Part shown: positions 19,123 through 31,110 of the stretch, piece after piece
Position numbering within the stretch: the stretch's first letter is position 1
Layout: each line of letters starts with the position of its first letter
DNA from: Dugong dugon
Lineage: Eukaryota; Chordata; Mammalia; Sirenia; Dugongidae
Assembly: GCA_030035585.1 (NCBI GenBank)
Contig: CM057482.1
Span: forward strand, 47,845,501 to 47,909,500
Direction of reading: 5' to 3'
DNA: 64,000 bases
The notes under the pieces: model-generated
The model's input: the letters and a program-made list of their open reading frames with translations, nothing else
Database searches by the model: none
What the model was told of the DNA's origin: nothing
Position numbers and translations under genes: made by a program

Positions 19123-22100
19123 GTATTGTTTAGTCTTTTCCATAATTCCTTTAGGGAAATACCTCAAAGTAAAGAATTGGTTCAGGTGTGGACTTGAGCC
19201 TAGATGAACCTAACCAGACTTTGAGATTGCCCACAATTGCCAGGTGTGTGCATATGTGTACATATGTGTGTGCATATACACACACACACCAGTTACAGAA
19301 TAGAACTAATAAGGACAGTCCCTGATTTGAGTGCTGCCGGATGGTTTTGGTTTATCCCTGCCAGCCTGGATGGTCACGCCAGTTAGTGCTTAATAAATGC
19401 CTGAACATCCTGGAGGGGAATGGCCCTGGGCAGGTTGGATAGGTACCTTCACCCTAACCAGTGAGTACAGTGAGTTTCCCCGGGCAAGCTAGGGAGCCAC
19501 TAGGGCAGCCTTCTCTTGTGATGAGAATATTCCTATCAGTCCCTGGCACTGAAGCTCTTGGGAAATGGACCTGAACACACCCTTCATTCAGAGGTCACAA
19601 ATGGAGCCCACTTTAGCACAGCGGTTTGAAACTGGGATTGGCTTTGGAGGTCCTCTCAAGTTCAGAGTAAATTGTGTGCCAACAGGAATCTTCAGTGGAG
19701 TGGGCACACAGTTTTACTGGATTCTCAAGGGCATCTATGATCTCCCAAACTGTAAGAACAAATAAACCAAGAGTTTAATGCATTCTAGGGAAGCAGAATT
19801 TTTGGTTAACTACAAATAGAGAGGAATTCTTTGCCAACTGTTACATAGGCAGCCTGTGCAAAGCCAATTCTAGTCACTTGATTAACTTTGTAACTTTCCT
19901 TGTAATCCTCGGACCGAAAGTCACCCTTGTTACCACTTTTCCTCGCCAAACAGTGCCTTCTTCCAAGTGCCTTGAGGTGCCTCTCAAATTTTGGAGGGTG
20001 GCCAATGCCACACTTCAGGAACACACTTAACCTTTTCAGGCCTCCATAGGACCATGAAAGTGTAGCTTATCACAATGTCCCCTTTTCTTTCCCACACAGT
20101 TTTGTGGATTTTTTGGTGGATTTTTATATTTTATTTTATTTTCTATCTCGTATCCAAAAAGGATTGGAAGTATCTGATTTTTGTCATGATGTAGAATGTG
20201 GATACTTTTTATCTCCTACAAATGTCCTTTCACCAGACTGCTCGAGGAAGGCCTGAGACACTCAAGAATCAGTTAATAAACTTGCCTAATTTGCTGAGGA
20301 TTAACCAGAAAAGCTTTTCTGTTTGTTTCATTGTTCAAAATATGAAATGCATGTATTTGTCTTATGCCTTGGAAAAGAACCATAGCCTCCACACTTGATT
20401 CTCTCCTTGAATGGTTGGGATTGTTTCTTTGGGGTTTGGGTGGCCTTAGGGTCACCATGCTGAGGCTGCCTTCTCACTAGCAGCAGGAGCTTGGACTGTT
20501 TTGGTTTGTGGTGGTTGTTGCTATTTTTTAAGTAGATCCTTGACGTGAGTTTATGATTTCCTTCTTTCTCATTACAGAAGATTCTTACAAAAAAGACCTA
20601 ATGAATTCAGAGTTTTGATTCTGTTCCATTTCACTAAGGTTTTTTCCTGTAGTAAACCCTCTGAGTTGAAGAGGCCTGAAGCATGGGGGCCTATAGGAAG
20701 CTTCCAGCAGGCCTGACAGCAGCATGCTTGCCTACATTGACAGTCAATGGACATATGTTGCTCCACATAGAAGCCGAGCTCCTCCAGCTGCTAGGAAGGA
20801 AGGCTGTGTTTGTTCTTGGTCAGAGAAGTCTCCTCCAGTGTTTTTCTTTTGGACTTTTTTCCCCCAGGAGTGTAAATGGTCATGGCTCTGAGTCTGTAGT
20901 TTCTAATGAGACGGGTATTGAGAGAGGTGTCAACAAGAGTGTGGTGCACAATCATGTCTCTATTCCCAGTTCCTCTCTGGCTTCCTCACTCAGTACAATA
21001 ACAACTGTTTTCCCCGCATAGAAGGAACCCAAATTGGCCATTGTCAGTTCTCACATTAGTGTTCTGGCTGAACCCCAGGCACTGCCCAATGGGGTCTGGG
21101 AACAAAAGACATTGTCTTAACTCTGGCCTTTGGGTCACAAGCCACCCATGTGACCCACCCAGCCCAGAGCCCTGATGGAGCATGGGGCTGACAGGAAGCT
21201 AGCTCTACTCCAGGGCCTGTAGAAGGGGAGGTCCAGAAGGCTAATTAATAGACAACAGGAATCAGGCGCAGAGACAGGAGACAGGCCCGTGTAACCTGGG
21301 TGGATGGAACCCCTCAGATGGATCTTTAGTGACTGGGAAGAACAGAGCTGAGAGTCCTCAAGGTGCCTTTGTGGATGGTGGGTGGGATATTCTCTGGAAA
21401 GGGCCAGCATTCAAATGAACAACCACCACCACGATCATTCTAACTGCTTATCAATCCTGTGGGTGCAAGTCCATTGAGGGTTTTACTAGACCATCACAGG
21501 TCATAGAGGTAGACTTTATAGCCCAAAGTTCTCATAGAATAGATAAGGAAATAGACACCTAGACAGGCTGTCTGAGGGGCCCAGAATTCTCTGTCCACTT
21601 GGTAATGAGCCACACCTTGGGTCCAGTCCTCCTCACTCCTGCCCCACACAATGCAGTCTGGGCTGCCCCATCAGCACATTGACCAGAAGCTGGTAATGAC
21701 CACTTCTTCATCTTTGAAGCACAGAAAGTTCAATGTGGCTGAGCTATTTTTTTCTGAGGAGTTTTGGAATACTCTTTATGGATCTTTTCAGATCACTTAT
21801 GAGGTGTTATTAACCTTCAACGCAGGAAATTACAAGGAGGGATTGGAGAAGGCTCTCTAACTTAAAATATATCACTCATCTCTTGGTCATCCCTTACTAG
21901 GAATTTTGTCAACTTTCATTTTTCAAGGGTTTCAGAGAAAGTCACATCCTCAACTTTCACCAGCCAACCCCTTAGTGCTTGCTGACAACCGGTTCAAAGG
22001 GTGTGGGGGCTCAGGCATCAGACCCTGGCCAGCAAGTCTAGACTGGCCTGGCCTCAGCACTTGCATGTCTTTGGACATCTTTGATGCCCCATGCCATGGG

Positions 22101-22550
22101 ATAAATGCTGTTAAGCTATTCTCTGACTCCATCTCTGCCATTGCGTGACTATGATACACAATACCCTTTCTTAGGTCACAAAGCAAAGCCAGGCGACTCC
22201 AAGGTGACTGAGAGTTTTGGTGGCACAAACCAGTACAAGGAGAGAGATAACCAAGAGACACTGGGGAAGGGGCTTGACAGTGGAGTTTCATTTCAGCATG
22301 AAGACCATTCTGCGGTCTTCATTCGTATAGGCACTCACTGAACTCAGTGAGATTCATGGAGATTCATGGTTCTCCTTGGGACCCTTCTTCAGTCTGCATA
22401 TACCTGGGCGAAAGGGCTTCTCTAAACTCTTGCTTGGGCTCTGTAACATCAGTGACCATTCAGAATCCAGAGGCTGTTGACTCATAGGGATCGCTCTTCC
22501 TTTCCACTTCTCAGTGGCTCACATACTAAGACAGTTTACGTGACTGAATA
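19123..22550. other. Long low-repeat stretch, no gene supported
   Basis: Over 3.4 kb has almost no recognisable interspersed repeat, apart from a TG/CA-rich patch at 19243-19291 and an L2-tail-like word (gtgcttaataaatgcctgaa) near 19386. Frames are at most 113 codons. There is no recognisable protein motif, although undetected exons or regulatory elements cannot be excluded. Confidence 0.45.
19243..19291. repeat. Alternating purine-pyrimidine TG/CA tract
   Basis: TG units lead through catatgtgtacatatgtgtg into CACACA, giving an imperfect palindromic alternating tract. Confidence 0.85.
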
Positions 22551-22575
22551 AAACAAGTCTAACATAGGCCTAAAA

Positions 22576-22784
22576 AAGTCTGTGGTTGTTGTTAGGTGCC
22601 GGTGAGTTGATTCCAACTCACAGAGGCCCCATGTGACAGAATAGTACTGTCTCATAGGGTTTTCTAGGCTGTAGTCTATGTAGGAGCAAATTTCCAGGTC
22701 TTTCTCCCATGGAGCTACTAGATGCGTTCAAACCACCAACCTTTCAGTTAGCAGCTGAGAGCTTAACCGTTGCAGGGCTCCTTA
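22576..22784 (-). repeat. AfroSINE with an unusually long flanking duplication
   Basis: Plus-strand text: gtgccggtgagttgattcc, gacagaatagtactgtctca, aatttccaggtctttctccc and cagttagcagctgagagctt, ending gcagggctcc. The direct flanks at 22551-22575 and 22785-22808 agree over about 24 bp with a small indel. They begin aaacaagtct and end ggcctaaaa. Confidence 0.9.
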
Positions 22785-22914
22785 AAACAAGTCTACACAG
22801 GCCTAAAATTGCCTAGAATTATGGAACTTAATGCTTTAACCTCATAGACAGTCTTAGGAGTAAACATCAAACCCATACATGTTCGTTAAATAAATGCACT
22901 GTGTTGGAAGGAAT

Positions 22915-23150
22915 AAAGAAATATGTTGAGTTCCTACTACATACCAGGAAGTGCTGGGCACTTCACCCTACAGTGCTGCATTTAATCCTCACAAAACCCT
23001 CTACAATAGGTGCTGTTATCATCTCCACCCTACAGACGAGGAAACTGAGACATAGCAAGGTTAAGTGGCTTTCCCAGGGCACACCAGTAAAGTGAAAGAA
23101 TGAGACTCAGCCCTGGGTCTGCATAACTCTGGAGTCCATGTCCTTCATGT
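22915..23150 (-). repeat. MIR SINE
   Basis: Reverse MIR order: tactacataccaggaagtgc, atttaatcctcacaaaacc, cagacgaggaaactgagaca and aggttaagtggctttcccag, then ggagtccatg. It is nearly full length and well preserved. Confidence 0.88.
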
Positions 23151-23363
23151 GACCTTGCCAGCTCCCAGGGATGGATGCTAATGGCTTTGAGAGTTCTGAG
23201 GGAGTGATGTCTTTAGGCAGTCATGCAAAGAAGCCAGGCTTTAAAAATGAGTAAAACCCAGACAAGCAGAGAGGAAGGAGGGAAATTCCAGGTGGGATGG
23301 AGCAGCAGGAACAAACACACTTGTTTGGTGGACAAAGCATGAACAAGTTTGGTCAGAACCAAG

Positions 23364-23563
23364 CAGCATTTCTCAACAGGGCCCCACTGGCATTGGGATG
23401 GGACAGTTGTTCAACATGTGGGACTGTCCTGAGCATTGGAAGACCAATTGCATACCTGGACCCTGCCCACTAAATGCCAGTAGCCACCCCCATCATTGTG
23501 ATAACCAGCATGTTTCTACACATTTCTTAATACCCTCTAGGGCACCCTGGTTGAGAACCACTA
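23364..23563. mobile_element. hAT-type MITE (MER5/MER20-like)
   Basis: Inverted ends cagcatttctcaac (left) and gttgagaaccacta (right) bound about 200 bp. The interior is 'ggactgtcctgagcattgg' and tgccagtagccacccccatc, typical of a common mammalian hAT-Charlie MITE. Expected 8-bp target duplications (gaaccaag and aggtacat) do not match, which fits great age. Confidence 0.75.
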
Positions 23564-23579
23564 AGGTACATGGGAGCTG

Positions 23580-23710
23580 GTAATCAGGCTGGGACCGTTA
23601 TCGGGATCAGGCTGAGGAAGGCCTTGAAAGCCAGACAAACAAATTTGGTCTTGATTCCGTAGACCAGGGGAAGGCATCAAAGGTTTATGAGCCAGGAAGA
23701 GTGTGTGGGG
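23580..23710 (+). repeat. Old unassigned repeat fragment
   Basis: The stretch ctgaggaaggccttgaaagc, 'ttggtcttgattccgtag' and 'aaggtttatgagccaggaag' resembles the same old repeat as 35755-36880. The family name was not recalled with certainty. Confidence 0.45.
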
Positions 23711-23987
23711 GCAGCAAGGGGGAGGAACTGGAGTGAAGGAGAAACTGGAGAAGGAGAGACCCCAGACTCAAAAAAAGAAGAGTCTCAAGGTAGGTGAGAA
23801 CACCTCCGAGTTACCTACTACCCATCCTACTGTGTCAGTCTCGTATTCATGTGAGAAAATACAGCACCACAGCCAGAGGTGATAAAGAGACAGAAGTGTA
23901 GGGGACTCCCTAGGACAATCTTCAGAGAAATCAGAGGCACTGTGTGGAATTGAGACCATATAATAAGAGATATACTATCCTAATATT

Positions 23988-24183
23988 CCCTAGGTTAAGG
24001 ACTTGACCACTAGAGAGGCTGGCAGTTTGAATCTATTCAGAGGCACCTAAGAAGAAAGGCCTAGTGATCTATGTCTGAAATGTCATAGTCATTGAAAACC
24101 TATGGAGCAAATTTCTGCTCTGACACACATGGGTCACTGTGAGTTGGAGACAACTCCATGGCAACTGGTTTAGTTTTTGGTTT
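23988..24183 (+). repeat. AfroSINE, long form, head decayed
   Basis: The body is clear: aagaaaggcctagtgatcta, cattgaaaacctatggagca, 'ctgctctgacacacatggg' and gagttggagacaactccatg. The head is decayed. Short flanks ctatcct at 23975-23981 and 24184-24190 may be part of the target duplication. Confidence 0.82.
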
Positions 24184-24197
24184 CTATCCTGAATTAT

Positions 24198-24300
24198 TGA
24201 CTGGGAGAAAGGGAGGGAGGGACAAAGGGATGGAGAGAGAGAGGTAGGAAAGGAGAAAGGAAGGAACAAAAGAAAGAAAGAAAACTAGAGGAAAGGTGAC
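24198..24300. repeat. Polypurine tract (GGGA/GAAA-rich)
   Basis: About 100 bp is almost purely A and G on the plus strand, with runs such as gagggagggacaaaggga and aaagaaagaaagaaaac. It lies just after a SINE tail and may have grown from it. Confidence 0.85.
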
Positions 24301-25289
24301 TGGCAGACTTGCCAATTATTATTTCTTTTCTTTTTTAAGGCAAGTTTCTTTAAGCTGCCTTTGAGCCTGCAATCCTTTATCCAAGAGGTCATCAAACTTT
24401 ATCTTGTAAACTTCATCCCAGGACTACTTTGCAAACAAGGAACCCGCTGTACCAGCCATACGGCTGAGAACTCAAGGAACACACGTCTGCACTTAATAGG
24501 CTCTCAGAAGCCATAGCCCTTGAGCTATGCTGTCGCCAGGCAGACAAGCACACACTCTGGCAGGGGAGGAGGAAGCCCTCTGAAGTCCACGCTTGGGTGC
24601 CTGGAGCCAAATGGAAGAGGTCTTAGCTGATGACTATCTCCATGTGTTCTGAACAGGGACAGAAAACTGAAACCCAGACCCTTGGTTGTTCTTTGAGACC
24701 ACTGGGCATCACTCTGTGGCCTGGAAATGATGCTGCAATTGTTGTGTTCCAGTTATCCGACAGCTTCAAGAATGATGTGTAGTTTTGTTTATAAGGAAAA
24801 ATGCCAAGCCCCTGAGAAAATTCCAAGAACAATGATTGTAACTCATGACATGATAAGAGCATGTGAAGTTTTTCTGGCGCCTTGACCTAGGTTATTGATG
24901 TAGAACTTTGTGGGATTTTCTTTTTCATCCTCTGAGGAAGTTATACTTTTTTTTTTTTTTAAACTAATAACAGTGAGTTTTAAAAATGAAATTTTATGAC
25001 CCTTTTGGGAGGATTCAAAAGAATCCAAACCTGAGATCAGTGTTTCTAAAGAACCCCCTCCATTCCATTTCAGCTAAGCTCTAAGTCATCATTTCCCACC
25101 CAAACTGAAGGCTGATTTTGCAGTGTGTTACCACACTGACACTGGAGTTCAACCCAGAGGAGATGCTATAGTTTAATAAGATTTTAATTTTCTTGAGTCC
25201 TATTAACAACCACAACTATATGACAGCAGAGCAAATTTTGTTATATATTTGGTGTGGAACACCTCTCATGAACATATTCTAAACTTCCA
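24301..25289. other. Unassigned AT-rich sequence
   Basis: A T-run (about 15 T) lies near 24945. No repeat family or gene is recognisable. Confidence 0.4.
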
Positions 25290-25860
25290 TCAGTTCTGAA
25301 AAAATTTTGGCCATTGTCTCTTCTCTTCAAATATTGACTTTGCTCCATTCTTTCTGTCCTCTCCTCTGAATTCTTATTAGATGCATGTTGCTCTTCTCAC
25401 TACATGTTTCATCTCTAAACCTCTCTTCCATATTTTTGATTTTTGTATGTCTCTGTGCTTCATTCTAGATGATTTCTACTGATCTCTTTTCCAGTTTTCA
25501 AATTCTTTCCTCAGCTTCTTCTAATCATTTGTTAAGTCTGTTTATTGAGTTTTAAATTTTGATTATTCTTTTTCTCTAGAAGTTCTACTTCAAATTTGTT
25601 GTGTCATTTTTTATAGTTTCCCGTTTTATTCAGATATTTTTAAGCTTTAAATTTTTTAACATCATAAGTATAGTCATTTTATAATCTATGTCTAATGATT
25701 CTAATATCTGATATTTTGGAAGATCTTTTTATGCTGCCAGTTTTCTCTACCGGGTCTTACTTGTATGGCCTGTTTTTTTTTTATTTGTTTAGTTATTTTT
25801 ATTGTATACTGCTTATTGTCCTTGAAAAATTATTTGTGGAATGAACTGCCTTCCTTCAGG
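25290..25860. repeat. Old AT-rich interspersed repeat, family uncertain
   Basis: Phrases such as 'tttcaaattctttcctcagc', 'agaagttctacttcaaattt' and 'tctaatgattctaatatctg' recall an old, widely dispersed mammalian repeat. I could not name it with confidence, and its limits are approximate. Confidence 0.4.
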
Positions 25861-27559
25861 ATTTGCATTTTTTTCTGCCAGTGCCTAGAGTCATTACCAG
25901 TCAGAGACCACTTTAAATTATATTTTCACTTGAGATTATTTTGAGACCATCCTAGATATGTGTATTTGTGATGCAAATTCCCATAAAGACCTGCTTATGA
26001 TTACAACTTCTCAGAGGATCCCCCACCCCTGTTTTGCTCAGTGCCTTGGCAGCTTTTACTTAGTTACGTGAGTTGGAGGGGTGAAGAGGATTGCTTCTGG
26101 CTCATCCTTATTCTGAGGGTATAGATTTTTAGGCTTATAGCTTAATGTGGACAGACTTGCTTTTAAACTCCTCACCTTTGATTTTAAGCCCGTCACCATC
26201 ATGGGACCAACCAAAGTACAAGCTTGCTTGGATCAGCAAGTGCCCTCGGAGCAGAAGAAGCTCCAGTATTCTCCTTACCTCTCTGGGATCCCACTTTTCT
26301 TAGATTATGGCCTGTTAATTCTTTAGTAGTGGGTTGAAATGTATAAGATTGTCATTAGTTGACCATTTTTGACTGTCAAAAAGGCAAAGGAAATAAGCCT
26401 AAAGAATCTAATAGCTAATCAGCCTTTGGTTGTTTTAAAAATATGCTTCTATTTCATCTAGCATTTTTAGTTTTTTTCAGCAGGAAGGCTGGCCCAAATA
26501 ATGTAGTAGACCCACCTTACCAGAAATGGAGTCTGCCTTTCGGCTCTTTCTGCTAATGGTCGTGGGAAGACTTCTCCCTCTCCAAAGCTAGCTCATTCAC
26601 ATGTGATTTCTGGGACCTTTCTCCCACATAGTACCTCCTTATCTTGGGGGGCCACAGCTTCTCTCTTTTAGCTCACTCTCTTGTCTCTTTTAGTTAACAG
26701 TTCGTGTTTCTCTCTTTACTGGGAATCTTTTCCAACAAGTAGGATGACTTTCTCTTTCTCACAATCTGTCTTCTATCTACTGGAGAGAATAAAGCTAGAA
26801 AGAAATAGGCAATGAAAAATAGAAAACAAATGACGCAACACAGTTGAGAGGCAAAGGCTCTTGTGAGAGGCTAATGTGAATGAAAGTCCAGGATTACAGC
26901 TGTGTAGTTGGTGCTCAGAAAAGACAATCCCATTTCGAGCAGGAGAACAGAGGACCACAGGAAAGATTTCTCAAGATAGAAAATAGGTAGATTACTAAAT
27001 GCGTTTTAAGTAATGGGAAGAGAATGCATCCAGTGGAGATGTTAGCGAGTAACTAAACAGAACAACAGCAACACACATGCACACACACACACAAAAATAC
27101 AAAACAATAGCAAAAAACTAAAGCCATTATTAAGTCCAGGGCAAAGAAGAGCTGTACAACAAAGGAAAGGTGGTTATAGTCATTATGTGTGTGGCTCAGG
27201 TATAAATAATATTTTCCTAGTCATGACTATGAGAATAGGGAAGTTGATTTACTGTGACAAAATCATGTTAGGAGAATGGGGAGTATACATGTGGGTGAGC
27301 AGTGGTGTAAGACAGCTGAATTCTTATTTTCCATTGCAGGAAGCCAATAGGTAATATCAAAAACTAAATAATGAAGAGATACCAGCATAAGCATGTCATT
27401 TAGAAATCCGGCGTTGTGAAAATGTCAGAACAAATAGCTAAGCGGGATAAAAGTGGCTGCTTCTGAGGATTCAGAATCAGAGATGTGTGGCAGAGAATTG
27501 CTGGTTTTAATTTTAAGTCTTCTAGTGTTATGATTTTTTAAACTATATGCTTTTACTAC
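25861..27559. other. Unassigned AT-rich sequence
   Basis: About 1.7 kb without a recognisable gene. A short CA run lies at about 27073-27092. The only frames are short and show no motif. Confidence 0.4.
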
Positions 27560-28210
27560 TAAGATAAAAATTAAATTGTAAAAAGATAAATATTAGAAAT
27601 AAAGACAAAGTTATTTTATATGCAATTGCCATGATTGACTACGTATCTCGAAACGTAAGAGACTAATTAAAATATTAGTATTGAGAAGAAAATTTAGTGA
27701 GCTGACTGGTTACAAGATAAATATTCGAAATTAAATAGCCTTCCTCTGTATTGAAACTTAGTTACAAATAAAAACAGAAAGATCCCACTTATGTTAGTGG
27801 CAAAAATTCTAAAATACATAAGAATAAATGTAGCAAAAAGCATATAGCACCTATTGAATAAAATTACACAATTTTATTAAAATAACTGTTGAAGAGACAT
27901 ACCATATTCCTGGATATAAAAGTAAAATCACATAAAGACAAAAATAAAATGTAATTCCAAATGAAATTCCAATGAACAAATATATTCTAAAGATAATGTA
28001 AAAGGGAAAGAGTCTGAGAATAGCCAAGAACATTTGTAAAAGAATGGTATGTGTGTGTCTGTAGTGGGGGTGCGGGGCCGGGGGGAATTTGCCTCACCAG
28101 ATATTACAATTTACTCAAAAACTGCTTCAACAAAACAGTATGATATTGGCATAAAAATAATCACATAAATCAGTGAAATAGAATAAAGTCCAGAAATATT
28201 AACATTTTAA
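27560..28210 (+). mobile_element. Old L1 ORF2 fragment
   Basis: Plus-strand translation in broken frames resembles L1 ORF2 toward its C-terminus: 'ataagaataaatgtagcaaa' region, gaagagacataccatattc, ccaaatgaaattccaatgaa and 'ttgcctcaccagatattac'. It is heavily decayed with many stops and a GT/GGGG insertion at 28050-28085. Confidence 0.6.
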
Positions 28211-28865
28211 TCATATTTGGCTTGTTTCACTTGTTATAATAGGCATGTACTCGTAATTTAAAAAATCTAATATAGATAATTAAATAAACATCCAATGAAA
28301 TATTTTCATTTATATGAATCTTTAACATCTCTTCAGAAAAACAATGATATTTTTGTCAGATGACTTTCTCTTTTTCTGCATGTGTTCTTTTTAAAATTCC
28401 AGGGCTCATTGTCAAGCATCTAAAAACATAGAAGTATGTTGAGAAAAATGTGTAAGTCTCTCTTCAAGATCCAATCTGTTTCCTCCCCAGAGGAAATATA
28501 GGGTGTATGCTTCCCTCTGGTTATTAAGATGGCTTTGCATGGTTTTGGCTTGCCTGATCATTACACAAATTTATTATGGTAAAATATATATAATATAAAA
28601 TTTGCCATTTTAGCCATTTTTAAGTGTACAATTCAGTGGCATTAATTATATTCACAATATTGTGCAACATTCATCACTATCTAATTTCAGAACTTTTCAT
28701 CACTCCAGACCGAAACTTCGTACCCATTAATCAATAACTCCTCTGCTTCCCACCTCTCTGCCCCACTAAACACTAATCATCTGTTTTCTGTCTCTATGCA
28801 TTTGCCTATTCTAGATATTTCATGTAAGTGAGATCATACAATATTTGTCCTTTAGTGTCTGACTT

Positions 28866-29003
28866 GGAGCCCTGGCAGCGCAGTGATTAAGAGTTCAGCT
28901 GCTAACCAAAAGGTCCACCAGCTCCTCCTTGGAAACCCTGTGGGGCAGTTGTACTCTGTCCTATAGGATCGCTATGAGTCGGAATTGACTCGATGGTAAC
29001 GGA
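28866..29003 (+). repeat. AfroSINE, short form, inside an L1
   Basis: The head is ggagccctggcagcgcagtg, the body ctccttggaaaccctgtgg and 'gtactctgtcctatagg', the tail gagtcggaattgactcgatg. A perfect 13-bp duplication, tagtgtctgactt, lies at 28853-28865 and 29004-29016. It looks relatively well preserved. Confidence 0.95.
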
Positions 29004-29894
29004 TAGTGTCTGACTTATTTCAGTCAGGATAACGTTTTCAAGGTTCACGCATGTTGTAGCATGTATCAGAACACCATTTCTCTTTATGGCTAAGTAACAT
29101 TCCATAGTGTGTATATATCACATTTTGTCATCCATTCATTCACTGATGGATAGTTGGGTTGTTTCCATCATTTTGCCTGGTCAATTTTATGGTCCTGTGC
29201 CACTGTGCAAACTGAGGACTGCCCATATATGTATTTATGGTTTTCTTTTTCAAAACTTAAAGGGAATCATTCTGTACTTACTGTTTAACAATTTTTAATT
29301 TTTTAATGTAAGTGTTTTCAAATGTCAAATTCCACAGAAGTATGGATTATTATACTTCTGTGTTATTAAAAGTTCTTCACTGCAGATCCCATCATCCAGC
29401 CAAACTCATTTTGCTCACCAGAGTAGCAGTTTGGTGAGGACCAATTTTTTATAATACATTTTTTTACTTGCACAAATGGGTTATAATAAATGTATTGTTT
29501 TGAGGCTTTTTTTTTTTTTTCACTTAAGCATGTCTCTTTGGTATCTTTCCTTGTCTGCACACCCATACCTCATTCTTGTGAAGGACTGCATGCTATTTCA
29601 AAGCAGAATTACACCATCAATTATTTTGTCCGTCCCTTCCTGATAGACATTTAAATTTTTCCTATTGCAGCTATTACCAGCAATACTGTAGAGAATGTTC
29701 CTGAACATGTGGCCTTGTGCATGGTGCAAGGACTTGGGCAAGCTACATTCCTACCTGTGGGATTGCTGGGTCAGAGGGCTGCCCGCTGGCAGGCACCACT
29801 CAGTGCCCTTCAAATGAGGGTCCAGTCCACACTCCCACCAACACCAAAGGAGTTCCTTTCTCTACCTGCCCCCCACCCCCACCCATGTGGGATA

Positions 29895-30031
29895 CCTACT
29901 ACTACTACCCATTGCCGTTGAGTCTATTCCGGCTCATAGCGACCCTACAGGACAGAGTAGAATGGCCCATAGGGTTTCCAAGGGGCCCCTGGTGAGAAGC
30001 CATAGCTCTTAGCCACTGCACCATCAGGGCT
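29895..30031 (-). repeat. AfroSINE, short form, inside the same L1
   Basis: Plus-strand text: ccgttgagtctattccggct, gaccctacaggacagagtag and ccactgcaccatcagggct. A perfect 13-bp duplication, cccatgtgggata, lies at 29882-29894 and 30032-30044. Confidence 0.95.
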
Positions 30032-30361
30032 CCCATGTGGGATAGTATCAATCTTTTTAATTGTTGCCAATCTGATCGATTTTAAAATGTCATCTCATTG
30101 TTTGAATTTTCATTTCCATGAGCTACTCTTCATGGTTTACTGACCATTTGCATTTCTTCAGTGAATTGCTTTTTTCGTATCTTTTGTCAATTTATTCTGC
30201 TGAGTGGTTCTTTTCCTTTGACAGCTTTTAGGAATGTATTACAATTTCTCTGTAATTATTTTTTAAGCTGGTCAGAAGGTATCCATTTTTAACTGTTTAG
30301 ACAGAGCTACCTAGTTCATGGAATAGTTGAATACCAAATGAGAGGTAAGTAAAGGCTCCTT

Positions 30362-30701
30362 TTGGGGCAGTAGTAGAATTTTTGCCTTCCATGCAGGGGA
30401 CCCAGGTTCAATTCCTAGTCAATCCTCCTCATGCATGGCTACCAGCCATCTGCCAATGGAGGCTTACATGTTCCTATGACGCTGAACAGGTTCCAGCAGA
30501 GCTTCCAGACTAAGACAAACAAGGAAGAAAGGCATGGTGATCTACTTCAGAAAATCAGCCAATAAAAACCCTATGGATCATGAAAGTCCAATCTACAGCC
30601 AATCATGAGCATGGAGCAGAACCAAGCAGTGTTTAGTTCCATTGTGCATGGGGTCACCATGAGTCGGAGGCCTACTCGAAAGCACATAACCACAACAAAG
30701 G
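30362..30701 (+). repeat. tRNA-Gly/RTE chimeric SINE
   Basis: The head gcagtagtagaatttttgcc with 'gacccaggttcaattcctag' keeps a B-box-like core. The body is 'gctgaacaggttccagcaga', aagaaaggcatggtgatcta, and tccattgtgcatggggtcac, ending ataaccacaacaaag. Confidence 0.78.
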
Positions 30702-30764
30702 CTCTTTTTAAACTGAAAAGTTTACTCTTGTTGTTTAAAATTGGGTCCAAAGTCCTTGGTCTTG

Positions 30765-31110
30765 ATAGGCTATATCATGCTGTGGCAACAAACTAACCCT
30801 GTAATCAACAAACGTTTATTTCTTGCTCACATAATCAGAGTTGGAATAGCTCTTTTCCACTTGGTCACTCAAGGATCCAGCCTCCCTCCATTTTGTCCCA
30901 GGTCACTGTGGCAGGGGAGGAGAGGGATGGAGGAGACACACTGCCTCTTATTACCTGCCTGGAAGTAAAACACATCACTGGTGTGCTCAGTCCATTGGCC
31001 AGAATTAGACACTTGGCCCTGACCTCAGCAGGAGGCTGAGAAGTATAGGGGGCTCCTGGATGCTAGGTGAGCATGAACTTCCTCCACCACACAAGGACAC
31101 TCAAGTTAAA
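30765..31110 (-). mobile_element. Ancient LTR-like repeat, same family as 13335-13700
   Basis: The run tgctgtggcaacaaactaac, acgtttatttcttgctcaca, ccagcctccctccattttgt and attggccagaattagacac parallels the copy at 13335. Diverged, with no open frame of note. Confidence 0.55.

Larger units (their letters stand above)
28560..30290 (-). mobile_element. Old L1 3' region, two SINEs nested
   Basis: Plus-strand text 'atggtaaaatatatataat', ttaagtgtacaattcagtgg, ctctatgcatttgcctattc, catgttgtagcatgtatcag and gggattgctgggtcagagg follows a reversed old L1 3' end and ORF2 C-terminus. Two SINEs interrupt it (28866-29003 and 29895-30031). The stretch 29250-29590 is less certain. The 350 bp before it hold nothing recognised. 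Confidence 0.75.

Noticed and set aside
25290..25860. Host exon in AT-rich sequence
   Set aside because: The phrasing resembles an old dispersed repeat, and all frames are short.
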